Part shown: positions 16,441 through 26,440 of the stretch, in pieces | How the letters are laid out: each line of letters opens with the position of its first letter | How positions within the stretch are numbered: position 1 is the stretch's first letter | Source of the DNA: Enteractinococcus fodinae | Lineage (GTDB): Bacteria > Actinomycetota > Actinomycetes > Actinomycetales > Micrococcaceae | Length of the DNA: 64,000 bases | Direction of reading: 5' to 3' | Assembly: GCF_031458395.1 (NCBI RefSeq) | Contig: NZ_JAVDYJ010000001.1 | Span: 1,612,001-1,676,000, forward strand | Notes under the pieces: model-generated | Databases searched by the model: none | What the model was told of the DNA's origin: nothing | Seen by the model: only the letters and a program-made list of their open reading frames with translations | Program-made: the position numbers and the translations under genes

Positions 16441-19188
16441 TTATTGCGTCAGTAATGCCCGACGAGCCGAGTCGGTGCGGACTGCGGCATTAGCTATATA
16501 GATTTCGGCTTTCAATACAGTGGTAGCACCCGGTGCGGCAAGCAACGGGTTGAACCGTAGTCTGGCGACCTGGGGCAGGTCGTCTTTGAGCTGTGAAACT
16601 CTGGCGACCAAGTCTTTCACGCCCTCAACATCCACCGCTGGAATATCGCCGTATCCAAAGAGTTTAGCCGATGCCCGGGGTGTGCGGAGCAGACGGTCTA
16701 AGTCTTGGTCGGATAATGGTGGCACCACGTGAACCCAATCGTCTAACAGTTCTACGGCATCACCAGAGATACCAAAGGAGATGACCGGTCCAACGAGTGG
16801 ATCTTCCACTGCTGCCACGATACATCCTTGACCGGTGGGTGCCATCGCTTGGACTTCAATCGAGGGAGAACCATACGGGGCCAACACCTCCCGCATCGAT
16901 TCGATGTTGGTACGTAATGCTTGAGGAGTATCAATGTTGAGACGAACTCCCCCAAGATCGAGCCGGTGGCGAAGAACCGTATTGTCGGCTTTTAGTGCCA
17001 CGGGGTAACCAAACTCTTCGGCGTATTCCAGGGCTTCGTCGATGGTCTGAAATCGCCGTGAGGGCAGGACCGTGATCCCATAGCATGCCAGGAGTTCATC
17101 AGTTTGATCGCGCGTGAGTTTGACCAACTCGGTACCAGTGGCGTTCTCGGTCCATTCATCCACCAACTGTTCAGCTTTATACCGGTCAATATCCTCGTAC
17201 TCAATCGCGATGCCCTGCTCTGCATCACGCCAGGCACGGTACTGTACAAGCTCAGACAGCACGGAGACAGCCTGTTCCATCGATGCAAAGATCGGCAGCC
17301 CACGCTGTTGCGGTTCTACCACATCCGGATCAGCGTCAGGCTCTCGCTCGCGCAACTGGCCTTGTCCTGCGATAGCGGTTGGGTTAAAGGTATTTTCCAA
17401 CACCGCGGTGAAGGAAGCCAACACCGTAATGGAGCTGTCATCGGCCACGTCATTGATTGCTTGCGCCAGGCGTGCCGCGTCACCTTCACGCTGCTGCATG
17501 CCTGGTTGCATCACAACAATAATCGCATCGGTTTGACCAGATTGAGTCGCAGTACGGATAGCAGCAGTGAGGGAATCAATGACGTCGTCAATCGAATGCT
17601 GATCACCAGGTGTAGGGATATCCTGAACCTCGACGATTTCTAAGCCGGCACTTCGAGCATTTTCCACCGTCAATCGATTGAGCGATGGAGCGTTGCCAAG
17701 CACAGTGAGCCGAGGTCCCGCTGGCACCGGTTGGCAGGCTAAGACTTGGAGGATATCCATGAGCGCGGCATAACTGTCGGTTTCGATCGCACCCGATTGA
17801 CGCAGCATCGACGGCACCGTGCCGTGCGGGGCTTCGGTGGTGCGCGTGGAGTGCCCCGGTGGGATTCGTCGTCCCATCCCGTGGGAGCGCGAAACAACCA
17901 CGGGTTTCTTTCGGGCGAGGCGGCGCACGATACGCGAAAACTTGCGAGGGTTGCCAAACGACTCGAGATAGAGCCCCACCGCGCTGGTGTTGACGTCGTC
18001 TTCCAAATATTGCATCGCATCGTTGCCGGATACGTCGGCCCGGTTTCCTGCGTTAATCATCGACGATATGCCGATACCACGTTGTTGAGCTGCGGTGAAC
18101 AGCATTGCACCAACAGCAGCCGATTGGGAAAACAATCCGATCGAGCCCCGTTGTGGCAATTGTGGAGACACCGAAGCGTTAAGACTCACCTGCGGATCAG
18201 TATTAATAATGCCAGCAGAGGCCGGGCCTATCACCCGCATGCCGTGGCTGCGCGCCACGCGCACCAGACGGCGTTGTTCGGCTAGGCCTTCTTCACCGGT
18301 AAATCCATCAGTGACGATCAACAATCCTTTGACCCCGTGCTCTGCACAGTCCTGGACCACGGCGGGAAGCTCCGCATACGGCACCGCGACTACAGCAAGC
18401 TCAACCTCCTGAGGCACTTCTGCCAGGGAGGTACGAGAAATCATGCCGGCGATTTCCAGGGCATCTTTATTGATGCCATAAACCGGCCCGGTAAATCCCC
18501 CCTCGATGATGTTTTCAAGCAGCGCAAAGCCGACGGAGCCCCATTGACGCGATGCGCCGATCACCGCAATGGATTCTGGGCGGAGTAGTTCAGCGATCGA
18601 TTGGGCCTCGGCGCGGTGCTCGCGGGCCTCCATCACAGCGCGTACTCGTGCCGTGGGGTCGATGGGAAATTCCACAACGACGACGCCATCTTCAAATGAA
18701 CGAGATGTTTCGAATCCGGCCGCCTGAAAAACCTTGAGCATTTTGCGGTTTTCGGGCAGTACTTCGGCGGTGAAAGTGCGCAACCCATTTTCCCGGCCCG
18801 CTGCCGCGAGGTGTTCTATCAGTATCGATCCCAGACCGCGACCCTGATGCGCGTCAGCAATATTGAAGGCCACCTCGGCTTCGGTTGAATCACCGAGTCG
18901 GTCATAACGGCCAATACCCATCAGCTCGTCACCTAACAGCACGACGAAAGCCACGCGATCGACGTAATCGACCACGGTGAAACGCTCGAGCTCTTTGGCT
19001 GACAGCTGGGATTTGTACGTGAAGTAGCGAAAGTAGATAGAATCTTGAGATTGACCCTGGTGCATCTGTTGCAATGCGTCGGCATCGTCTGGCGAAACCG
19101 GGCGCAGTCGTGCTGTCGCACCATCGCGCAGTAGCACATCGGCTTCCCAGTGAGCCGGATATGGGCGTTTGGTTTTCTGTTCAGCCAT
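16441..19188 (-). CDS. GNAT acetyltransferase fused to ADP-forming acyl-CoA synthetase-like domains (Pat-like)
   Basis: A 915-residue multidomain protein. Residues 1-170 are a GNAT acetyltransferase (AHQGRGLGSILIEHL is the acetyl-CoA motif). Then come a CoA-binding Rossmann domain (AVIGASRQWGSVGFALLENI), succinyl-CoA-ligase-like domains (about 330-640) and a C-terminal ATP-grasp region (PVALKADNTVLRHRLDLGGV). This is the architecture of protein lysine acetyltransferases such as actinobacterial PatA, which regulate acyl-CoA synthetases; here GNAT comes first. Whether the synthetase part is catalytic is uncertain: the phosphohistidine loop SHTG has become GHSTRTT. Upstream of DUF5998, divergent from parC. 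Confidence 0.92.
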   Translation of the reverse strand: MAEQKTKRPYPAHWEADVLLRDGATARLRPVSPDDADALQQMHQGQSQDSIYFRYFTYKSQLSAKELERFTVVDYVDRVAFVVLLGDELMGIGRYDRLGDSTEAEVAFNIADAHQGRGLGSILIEHLAAAGRENGLRTFTAEVLPENRKMLKVFQAAGFETSRSFEDGVVVVEFPIDPTARVRAVMEAREHRAEAQSIAELLRPESIAVIGASRQWGSVGFALLENIIEGGFTGPVYGINKDALEIAGMISRTSLAEVPQEVELAVVAVPYAELPAVVQDCAEHGVKGLLIVTDGFTGEEGLAEQRRLVRVARSHGMRVIGPASAGIINTDPQVSLNASVSPQLPQRGSIGLFSQSAAVGAMLFTAAQQRGIGISSMINAGNRADVSGNDAMQYLEDDVNTSAVGLYLESFGNPRKFSRIVRRLARKKPVVVSRSHGMGRRIPPGHSTRTTEAPHGTVPSMLRQSGAIETDSYAALMDILQVLACQPVPAGPRLTVLGNAPSLNRLTVENARSAGLEIVEVQDIPTPGDQHSIDDVIDSLTAAIRTATQSGQTDAIIVVMQPGMQQREGDAARLAQAINDVADDSSITVLASFTAVLENTFNPTAIAGQGQLREREPDADPDVVEPQQRGLPIFASMEQAVSVLSELVQYRAWRDAEQGIAIEYEDIDRYKAEQLVDEWTENATGTELVKLTRDQTDELLACYGITVLPSRRFQTIDEALEYAEEFGYPVALKADNTVLRHRLDLGGVRLNIDTPQALRTNIESMREVLAPYGSPSIEVQAMAPTGQGCIVAAVEDPLVGPVISFGISGDAVELLDDWVHVVPPLSDQDLDRLLRTPRASAKLFGYGDIPAVDVEGVKDLVARVSQLKDDLPQVARLRFNPLLAAPGATTVLKAEIYIANAAVRTDSARRALLTQ

Positions 19189-19243
19189 ATAATCATCTTA
19201 AGCTACAAACAGGCCGTGGGAACCACGTGACGGGAAAGGTCAG

Positions 19244-21781
19244 ATGTCAAAGCGTTCAAAAAATAGGTCTTCCAGTAACTCCACGACAGCAATCGTGCCG
19301 ACTGAAGATCAGAACATTATCGACATTGATGTCGCCTCCGAGATGGAACACTCCTTCTTGGAATACGCCTATTCGGTGATCTACTCCCGCGCCCTGCCAG
19401 ATGCTCGCGATGGGTTGAAACCCGTCCAGCGTCGCATCTTGTACATGATGGACCAGATGGGGCTGACACCCGATAAGGGTCACGTCAAGTCAGCACGCGT
19501 GGTCGGCGAGGTGATGGGTAAGCTCCACCCCCATGGTGATTCGGCCATTTACGACGCGATGGTACGGCTTGCCCAGGGCTTCAACTTGCGTCTTCCCCTT
19601 GTTGATGGGCACGGCAACTTTGGTTCAGTCGATGACGGTCCTGCTGCCGCCCGCTACACCGAAGCGCGCATGGCTCCAGCAGCCGTGGCGATGACGGCCA
19701 ATCTGAATGAAGATACGGTCGATTTCGAGCCCAACTACGACAATCAGATGCAGCAGCCAACCGTGCTGCCCGCTGCCTTTCCCAATCTGCTAGTCAACGG
19801 TGCGTCCGGTATTGCCGTGGGGATGGCCACCAACATGGCCCCGCACAACTTGCGTGAGGTCATCGATGCCGCTCGACACTTGATTGAAAACCCGGAGGCC
19901 GACACCAAGGCCCTGATGAAATTCGTCCCCGGCCCAGACCTGCCATCGGGAGCCAGAATCGTTGGCTTAGACGGCATCAAAGAGGCCTACGAAACCGGGC
20001 GCGGTCGGTTCACCATGCGTGCCACGGTCAACGTTGAACAAGTTTCTGCGCGCCGAACCGGCCTGGTCGTCACCGAACTCCCCTACGGAGTCGGTCCCGA
20101 GCGCGTCATCGACCGACTCAAAACCGCCGTCAACACCAAAAAGGTCGCCGGTATCGCCGATGTCATCGACCTGACCGACCGCAACCACGGCCTCAAACTC
20201 GTGATCGAGTTGAAGTCGGGTTTCAATCCTCAAGCCGTGCTAGCGCAGTTATACAAGTACACGCCATTGGAGGAGAACTTTGGCATCAATAATGTCACGC
20301 TGGTTGACGGCCAGCCCCAGACCCTGGGGCTCAAAGACTTACTCTCGGTCTATGTAGATCATCGGCTGACGGTTGTGCGACGTCGCACCTCTCACCGGTT
20401 AGGAAAGCGAAAGGATCGCTTGCACCTGGTCGAGGGATTACTGCTAGCCCTGGTCGATATTGACGAGGTCATTGAGATCATCCGGACCTCGGATGATGCA
20501 GCCGCAGCTCGTGAGCGGTTAATGCTGGTCTTTGACCTAACCGAGATTCAGGCCAACCATATTTTGGAACTGCGTTTGCGGCAGCTGACAAAATTCTCCC
20601 GACTCGATCTGGAGACTGAGCGCGACGAGTTACTCGCCGCGATCGCGGAGCTAGAAAAAATCCTTGCTTCCGATGCTGTCTTGCGCGAGACCGTCTCTAA
20701 CGAGCTAGCTGAAGTTGCTGAACAATTCGGCGATGAGCGCCGCACGAAGCTGCTGAAATCGGAAGATCTCGCGCCGGCTGTTACCGCGGTATCGTCGAAG
20801 GCCGACCGGCAGGTGGCAGCGTCTGCGCTGTTAGTTCCCGATGACCCATGTTGGGTGTTGCTATCGGCTTCCGGCCGGTTACTCCGCACCCAAGACCGCA
20901 CCCCCATCATCGCTGCCGGAAGACGACGTCGCCACGATGTCTTCACGTCACTTGTTGCAACGACAGCTCGAGGTGAAGTCGGAGCGCTCACGGATGCCGG
21001 TCGAATTCTTCGGGTCAATGTGGTCGACCTTCCCGCAGCCCAGGAGCCGACCGCGACCCCAGCGATGAACGACGGTGTGAAGGCCACCGACTTCTTGACG
21101 TTGGAACGCGGCGAACACCTTATTGCCATGGTGCCGCTGAACCAGGTCCTTGCCCTGGGCACGCGCAATGGTGTGGTCAAACGCGTACGGCACGATGATT
21201 GGCCCCTGAACCAGGATGAGTTCGAAGCCATCACACTCAAAGATGGCGACAAGGTGGTCGGTGCCAGTGTCGCAGCTCATGACGGTGATCAGTTGGTGTT
21301 TATTACCCAAGCCGGGCAACTGCTTCGCTACGCTGCTGAGCTGGTACGACCGCAGGGTCGTTCCGGGGGTGGCGTCGCCGGCATGAAGCTGGTGCAAGAC
21401 GATAAGGTGCTGTCGTTTTCGGTGGCGCCTGCCAACCAACTCGAAGACTCCGTCGTAGTAACCATCACCGACACGGATGCTGGTATAGAGGATGCGTCGT
21501 CGACCGCTAAAGTGACCGCGCTTGATGAATTTGCTCCGAAAGGGCGCAATACGCAGGGGCTGCGAGCGCACCGCATGCTACGCGGTGAGACCGGATTGGC
21601 GCTCGCCTGGGCTGGTCCACAACCACTAGCGTCAACCACCGGTGGCGTAGCCCGCGCGCTACCGCAAGATTACTCGGACCGGGACGATTCTGGCATCGTG
21701 TTGGACTCGGCCATCGGTGCGATCGGTCTCGGCGGCTCACCAGTGGTCCAATCCGAGAAGACCTCCGAAGGTTCTGTCTGA
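19244..21781 (+). CDS. parC: DNA topoisomerase IV subunit A ParC
   Basis: Type IIA topoisomerase subunit that cuts and rejoins DNA, needed for decatenating daughter chromosomes. The catalytic tyrosine is at residue 138 in [10 protein letters not shown]. The winged-helix region reads [13 protein letters not shown] and [27 protein letters not shown], the quinolone-resistance stretch. The C-terminal domain (from about residue 510) has GyrA-type beta-propeller blades, but I see no clean GyrA box (QRRGGKG), consistent with ParC over GyrA. The 845-residue length fits. Its partner parE is about 13 kb downstream on the other strand. The stop is four bases from the convergent cydDC stop, with no room for a terminator. 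Confidence 0.95.
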   Translation: MSKRSKNRSSSNSTTAIVPTEDQNIIDIDVASEMEHSFLEYAYSVIYSRALPDARDGLKPVQRRILYMMDQMGLTPDKGHVKSARVVGEVMGKLHPHGDSAIYDAMVRLAQGFNLRLPLVDGHGNFGSVDDGPAAARYTEARMAPAAVAMTANLNEDTVDFEPNYDNQMQQPTVLPAAFPNLLVNGASGIAVGMATNMAPHNLREVIDAARHLIENPEADTKALMKFVPGPDLPSGARIVGLDGIKEAYETGRGRFTMRATVNVEQVSARRTGLVVTELPYGVGPERVIDRLKTAVNTKKVAGIADVIDLTDRNHGLKLVIELKSGFNPQAVLAQLYKYTPLEENFGINNVTLVDGQPQTLGLKDLLSVYVDHRLTVVRRRTSHRLGKRKDRLHLVEGLLLALVDIDEVIEIIRTSDDAAAARERLMLVFDLTEIQANHILELRLRQLTKFSRLDLETERDELLAAIAELEKILASDAVLRETVSNELAEVAEQFGDERRTKLLKSEDLAPAVTAVSSKADRQVAASALLVPDDPCWVLLSASGRLLRTQDRTPIIAAGRRRRHDVFTSLVATTARGEVGALTDAGRILRVNVVDLPAAQEPTATPAMNDGVKATDFLTLERGEHLIAMVPLNQVLALGTRNGVVKRVRHDDWPLNQDEFEAITLKDGDKVVGASVAAHDGDQLVFITQAGQLLRYAAELVRPQGRSGGGVAGMKLVQDDKVLSFSVAPANQLEDSVVVTITDTDAGIEDASSTAKVTALDEFAPKGRNTQGLRAHRMLRGETGLALAWAGPQPLASTTGGVARALPQDYSDRDDSGIVLDSAIGAIGLGGSPVVQSEKTSEGSV

Positions 21782-21785
21782 CCTG

Positions 21786-24700
21786 TTAGAGCTGTACGGC
21801 GACCTCGGTGTCGGCAAAGCGTCGATCGTGGGTCACCATGACCACAATTTTGTCGCGCAGCGCGATTTTGAGGTCGTCGAGCAGCTCGGCGGACTCATCG
21901 GCGCCTAGGTGAGCGGTGGGCTCGTCTAACAAGATCACCTGAGCGTCTGCTAATAATGCTCTGGCCACGGCCACCCGTTGCCGTTGGCCTCCAGAAATAA
22001 AGTGGCCTGAGGGTCCCAGACGGGCATCCAGACCTGCTGGTGCATTTGCCAGCCACTCCCCGAGCCCGACGGTTTCTAACGCCGTTTGGCATTCCTCATC
22101 GGTGGGTCGGTGTGCCGGATCTCGTGCTAGCGCAAGATTCGAGCGCAGCGTTGAGTCGAAGAGATAGGCCTCCTGAGGACACCACGCAACGTGTTGGAGC
22201 GCGTTCAAAGCGTCTGGCGCATCGGCGGTCAGGCGATACGTTCCGGCTTGTGGCGCTAGAAAGCCCAACAATACTGCCAACAGGGTCGATTTTCCTGCCC
22301 CCGAGGGACCCGTGACAACAACGAAGTCACCGGTGGTGGCATGTAACGAGAAGTGGTCGAGGACAGCGGGTTGGGTTTGGCTGTATGACACGGTGACGTC
22401 CTGGAGGTTCAAGGCCGTCACCCCGGAGCTGGCTGTCGGTTCCAGTGCAATCCAGTCGGCTTCGCGGTGTGTGTTGGTGTCCAACAGCGGGAGCAATTTG
22501 CCCAGCTGGTGGTTGAGGACGCGTGCTTCTTGGGTGGCTTGGTTGAACAGGCCAAAGGGTTCTGCCATGGCCAACATGAGCATGACGACCAGGGCGGTGT
22601 TGGGAGCTGAGATGCCGTTGGTGATGGCCACCCACATGGTTTGGACGGCTGCCCATGCTGCAATGAGCGAGGTCAGTCCCTCTCCGAGTCCTGCTGCTGC
22701 CGCGCTGCGCTTCAGAGGTGCGGTGGTTTGACGGTCCGCGGTGATGAACGTATTTGCGGCGCGCTGGGCCATCCCGTTGCCGGCCATATCGGCTGCTGCG
22801 GTCAACAGGCGGGAGGTGGCCGATACCAGGCCGGTCCGATGGTCGGCTAGGTGTGCGCTGGTTCGTGCATCGACGAGATGGACCACGATGGGTACCACCA
22901 CAAAGGCTGCAAGGCCCGCCACCGCTGCTGGCCACCATGTCCCTGGAGCCATAAAGGCTACGATCCCGGTTGCGGTCGCCCAGGTGATCAAGGCCGCCGG
23001 GATGGGAACCAGGACCCGCGGCACGGCATCGCGTAACTGATCGACGTCTGAGATGAGCACCGAAAGCGCGCCACCCGAGCGAGTCAGTTTGTGCCACTGG
23101 GTGGCCTGTGAGCCCAGCGCGTCCCAGACGCGTAAGCGGATTCGGTTGGCCCACGATAGAACCGCGTCGTGGACCGTCAGGCGTTCGGCATAGCGAAAGA
23201 CAGCCCGTCCGATGCCAAAGAAGCGGACCCCAACGATCACGGCGAGCAGATAGAGGATAGGCGGTTCATAGGAGGCTTGAACGATCAGCCAGCCTGATAG
23301 AGCAGACAGCAGGGCAGCCGAGAGCAGTGCGGCCACGGCCCAGCCGATACCGCCAAGGAATTTGGGATTGTTCAGCGGTAGGACCCGCCACCAATCAGCC
23401 ACGGTCACTCTGCGTCGCGACTGTCGGTGCTCGTCGCCGGTGGGGGCAGCTGTGTTTGAGGGGCTCAGGGTTTGCGGTGTGTGCTGTTCAGCACGTGTAG
23501 GCGTGGCGATGCTCTGGCCCAGCAGCTGCTGAGCATCGGCATGGATCAGCGCGTCGTGCGAGGCGACCAGCAGGATCGTGTCCAGGGTGGATCCGTCGGG
23601 CAGTCTGCCTTGGGCGAGCGCACGCAGTGTGGTGCGGATGCGGTTGGCCGAGGCGTGGTCGAGGTGGGCAGTGGGTTCATCGAAGACAAGGAACCAGGCG
23701 CGGTGGGGCGTGTTTGCGGCTGCAGCAGCGAGTAACCGGGCCAGGACACGAGCAAAGCCCAGTCTGCGCCGTTCCCCTGGGGACAGTTCGTCAATGCGAC
23801 GGTGTTCGTAACGCTCCAGTCCGGCGGCACGCAGCGAGGTCATCAGGATGTGTGGCATATCCAAGCTCTCCGGTGAGCCACCGAGTTGCTCTATGGTGCC
23901 GTATCCGACCATAGTCAGCTCATCGTCGACGCGCTCTGAGACAAACGCCGGGTGCTGCGCCAGATATGCCACCGGACGTCCGGCAAGACCGCCGACGCTT
24001 CCGGTGAAGACCGCCTCGGCATCGGTCAACAACCCGGCGAGCGCTTTAAGGATGGTGGATTTTCCTGTACCGGAGGCGTCCCCCATGACTGTGTACTGGC
24101 CCGGTCTCAAGTGCATGGACACTGATTGAACTACCGGTGCCAGTTCCTCGACTTCATATGTGGGCACATAATCGGTTTCGGAGTCCTGCTGAGGCGTACT
24201 GTCTCGTTTGGCTGCAGCATATTGTTGTGGGGTCAGATACTCTGGGCCAGCTGCCGGCTGGTGTTCGACGCGACGAAGCGCTTTGTACGCAATCGTGAGG
24301 TCATCGACAACGATTCGATCGTCGTTCGCAGCAGCGGTGTCTAGGATGTTCGCTAGTGTTGCGGGGACCGGTTGGTTGATATGGGCCCGGGCGCGTTTGA
24401 GCGCTTCTACGCCGTCTTCGGAAGCATGGTAGGCCGAGCCGATGTTTCGAAACGGCAGATACACTTCGGCTGCCAGAGTTAGGACCATGATCCCGGCATA
24501 GAGGTCCATGGAGCCGTTGACGAGTCGCACACCTATAAACACCGCGATGATCGCCACCGATAAGGTGGAGATGAGCTCGAGCGCCAGTCCCGACATGAAG
24601 GCTGCTTTCAGCGTGTTCATCGTGGTGCGTTGATAACCGGCTGAGACTTCTTGGAGCGCTTTGCGTTGCGTGCCGGCCCGGCGTAACCCGACGAGTACGG

Positions 24701-25391
24701 GCAATCCTCGGGCCAGCTCTAGGAGATGGTGTGACAGTCTATTGAGACCCTCAGCGGCTTCATCGACCCGATGCTCGGTGTATTTGCCGATAAGGATCAT
24801 AAACATTGGAATGAGTGGGATGGTCAGTACCAGGACTGCCGCACTGATCCAGTCGTGCAGCAGAATCCAAAGGCCCAGACCCAGGGGGATAACCAGGGCT
24901 GAAACCAGCGAGGGTAGGAAGTCGGTGTAGTAATCATCGAGGCCGTCGAGACCTTTGGAGGCTAACACGGTGTCTTCCCCCGCACGATCGGCATGGGCGC
25001 CCGCTGCAGCTAACCTGTGACGAACCAACTGGGCTCGCAGCTGCTCCTTTTCGCCCAGGGCGGCACGAGTGGCTAAGACCTGTTGGCCCCATTGGGCTAT
25101 GCCGCGCAGGATCGCTCCGCCAAAACCCAACGCCAAAGTGACCAGGAATTCGCTGCTGGTCGTGTGGTCAATGAGTGACTCGATCAGCCCGGGTGCGGTT
25201 TTGGGCGAATTGAATAACAGTTGCAGCAATTGCGCGGCATCGGATGCCGGAAGAGCTGAGGCCAGATGGCTGATCCCGCGGGCCAGTGACGTCGCGATCA
25301 GAATCCAGCCAATAAGTTTGACCGCCGCCAGGACGCCGAGTCCGAGCAGGGCTCGACGTCCTGTCTTCGAGGATGGCAGTTCGGGGATCAA
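21786..25391 (-). CDS. cydDC: fused CydDC thiol/heme-type ABC exporter for cytochrome bd assembly
   Basis: One 1201-residue polypeptide carries both halves of the heterodimeric CydDC exporter, which moves reduced thiols and is required for cytochrome bd maturation. Half 1: six-helix membrane domain (1-340) and ATPase with Walker A GDASGTGKS near 435, signature LSPGERRR and Walker B WFLVFDEPTAHLDHA. Half 2: membrane domain (about 670-960) and ATPase with TGPSGAGKS near 1027, signature ISGGQRQR and VILLDEPTAHLGADE. The first Walker A has an unusual DAS. The linker between halves (about 620-660) is Pro/Thr-rich. Its ATG overlaps the cydB stop by four bases, so it is coupled to cydAB. Confidence 0.95.
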   Translation of the reverse strand: MIPELPSSKTGRRALLGLGVLAAVKLIGWILIATSLARGISHLASALPASDAAQLLQLLFNSPKTAPGLIESLIDHTTSSEFLVTLALGFGGAILRGIAQWGQQVLATRAALGEKEQLRAQLVRHRLAAAGAHADRAGEDTVLASKGLDGLDDYYTDFLPSLVSALVIPLGLGLWILLHDWISAAVLVLTIPLIPMFMILIGKYTEHRVDEAAEGLNRLSHHLLELARGLPVLVGLRRAGTQRKALQEVSAGYQRTTMNTLKAAFMSGLALELISTLSVAIIAVFIGVRLVNGSMDLYAGIMVLTLAAEVYLPFRNIGSAYHASEDGVEALKRARAHINQPVPATLANILDTAAANDDRIVVDDLTIAYKALRRVEHQPAAGPEYLTPQQYAAAKRDSTPQQDSETDYVPTYEVEELAPVVQSVSMHLRPGQYTVMGDASGTGKSTILKALAGLLTDAEAVFTGSVGGLAGRPVAYLAQHPAFVSERVDDELTMVGYGTIEQLGGSPESLDMPHILMTSLRAAGLERYEHRRIDELSPGERRRLGFARVLARLLAAAAANTPHRAWFLVFDEPTAHLDHASANRIRTTLRALAQGRLPDGSTLDTILLVASHDALIHADAQQLLGQSIATPTRAEQHTPQTLSPSNTAAPTGDEHRQSRRRVTVADWWRVLPLNNPKFLGGIGWAVAALLSAALLSALSGWLIVQASYEPPILYLLAVIVGVRFFGIGRAVFRYAERLTVHDAVLSWANRIRLRVWDALGSQATQWHKLTRSGGALSVLISDVDQLRDAVPRVLVPIPAALITWATATGIVAFMAPGTWWPAAVAGLAAFVVVPIVVHLVDARTSAHLADHRTGLVSATSRLLTAAADMAGNGMAQRAANTFITADRQTTAPLKRSAAAAGLGEGLTSLIAAWAAVQTMWVAITNGISAPNTALVVMLMLAMAEPFGLFNQATQEARVLNHQLGKLLPLLDTNTHREADWIALEPTASSGVTALNLQDVTVSYSQTQPAVLDHFSLHATTGDFVVVTGPSGAGKSTLLAVLLGFLAPQAGTYRLTADAPDALNALQHVAWCPQEAYLFDSTLRSNLALARDPAHRPTDEECQTALETVGLGEWLANAPAGLDARLGPSGHFISGGQRQRVAVARALLADAQVILLDEPTAHLGADESAELLDDLKIALRDKIVVMVTHDRRFADTEVAVQL

Positions 25392-26407
25392 ACCGGGGTC
25401 ACCACCGCTGACTCTGGGATGTGTTGGTCATCAAGCCGCCGTCTGAAGGTCCAATAGCTCCAGGCACTGTATGCCAGGACAAGCGGAAAGAAAATGGCGG
25501 TCACGACGGCCATGATCGACAGTGTGTAGTCGGATGACGAAGCGGTGGTCACCGTCAGGTTATATGCCTCGTCCAGCGTTGAAGGCAAGACATTGGGAAA
25601 TAGGGACGTGAAGATGGCTCCGACGCCCAGTGCCACGAAGATGACCATGCCCACAAATGTCAGCCCTTCGCGGCGCTGCCGGGAAGCGACCCATGCGATG
25701 AGCATCCCCCCGACGGCCATCGCGAGCATGCCCCACGAGACCACCTTGGGATAGCTCACGATCACGCCGATACTCCACAGCGCTGCGGGCAGCAGATACA
25801 GCGGGAGATAGCGTCGAAGGTGACGGTTGCCGGCTTCTCGTGGTGCGCCCAGGGTTTTGAGCGATAAAAACGCCCAACCCATTGCCAGCGAGACGCCTAC
25901 GACGGCTAGTCCGCCCAGGACCGCCCACCCGTTGAACCACGCAAATGGGCCTCCAACTCGGTCACCGTAGGAGTCCAGTGGCAGACCTGTAGAGGTCAGT
26001 GCCAGCATCGCTCCGATAGAAAAAGCAGCGACGAACGACCCGCCGGCCATGCACCAGTCCCAAAGGTTCCGTGCGGTCTGGCTGTGCGACTTGCCGCGAT
26101 ATTCGATAGACACCGCTCGCAAGATCAACGCTAACAAAGCGAAGGTCAGCGGAATGTACAGCCCCGCAAACAATGACGCGTACCAGTGCGGGAACGCCGC
26201 AAATGTGGCACCCGCAGCGGTAACTAACCAGACCTCGTTGCCGTCCCAGACGGGGCCAATCGAGTTCAGCAGCACGCGCCGCTGGGATTCGTTCTTAGCC
26301 CAACCTTTCATGAGCATCCCGACCCCGAGGTCAAAACCATCCAGAATCAGGTAGCCAATCCACAGCACCGCAATGAGGATGAACCACAACGTTGGAAGAA
26401 ATTCCAT
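25388..26407 (-). CDS. cydB: cytochrome bd ubiquinol/menaquinol oxidase subunit II CydB
   Basis: Membrane subunit II of the bd-type terminal oxidase, a structural partner of CydA. The 339-residue protein begins MEFLPTLWFILIAVLWIGYLILDGFDLGVGML, with the conserved GFDLGVG, and has eight or nine hydrophobic segments. FYGN-type variations appear as SIGPVWDGNEVWLV. It ends after a helix with FRRRLDDQH. The gap to cydA is 33 bases and the overlap with cydDC is four bases, giving an operon cydA-cydB-cydDC. Confidence 0.96.
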   Translation of the reverse strand: MEFLPTLWFILIAVLWIGYLILDGFDLGVGMLMKGWAKNESQRRVLLNSIGPVWDGNEVWLVTAAGATFAAFPHWYASLFAGLYIPLTFALLALILRAVSIEYRGKSHSQTARNLWDWCMAGGSFVAAFSIGAMLALTSTGLPLDSYGDRVGGPFAWFNGWAVLGGLAVVGVSLAMGWAFLSLKTLGAPREAGNRHLRRYLPLYLLPAALWSIGVIVSYPKVVSWGMLAMAVGGMLIAWVASRQRREGLTFVGMVIFVALGVGAIFTSLFPNVLPSTLDEAYNLTVTTASSSDYTLSIMAVVTAIFFPLVLAYSAWSYWTFRRRLDDQHIPESAVVTPV

Positions 26408-26440
26408 GTTCGTATTACCTTTCTGTTGCTGTGGTTCGCA

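Noticed and set aside
22327-23154. Arg/Gly/Ser-rich minus-strand open frame inside cydDC
   Set aside because: Out-of-frame shadow of the conserved exporter ATPase and membrane domains.
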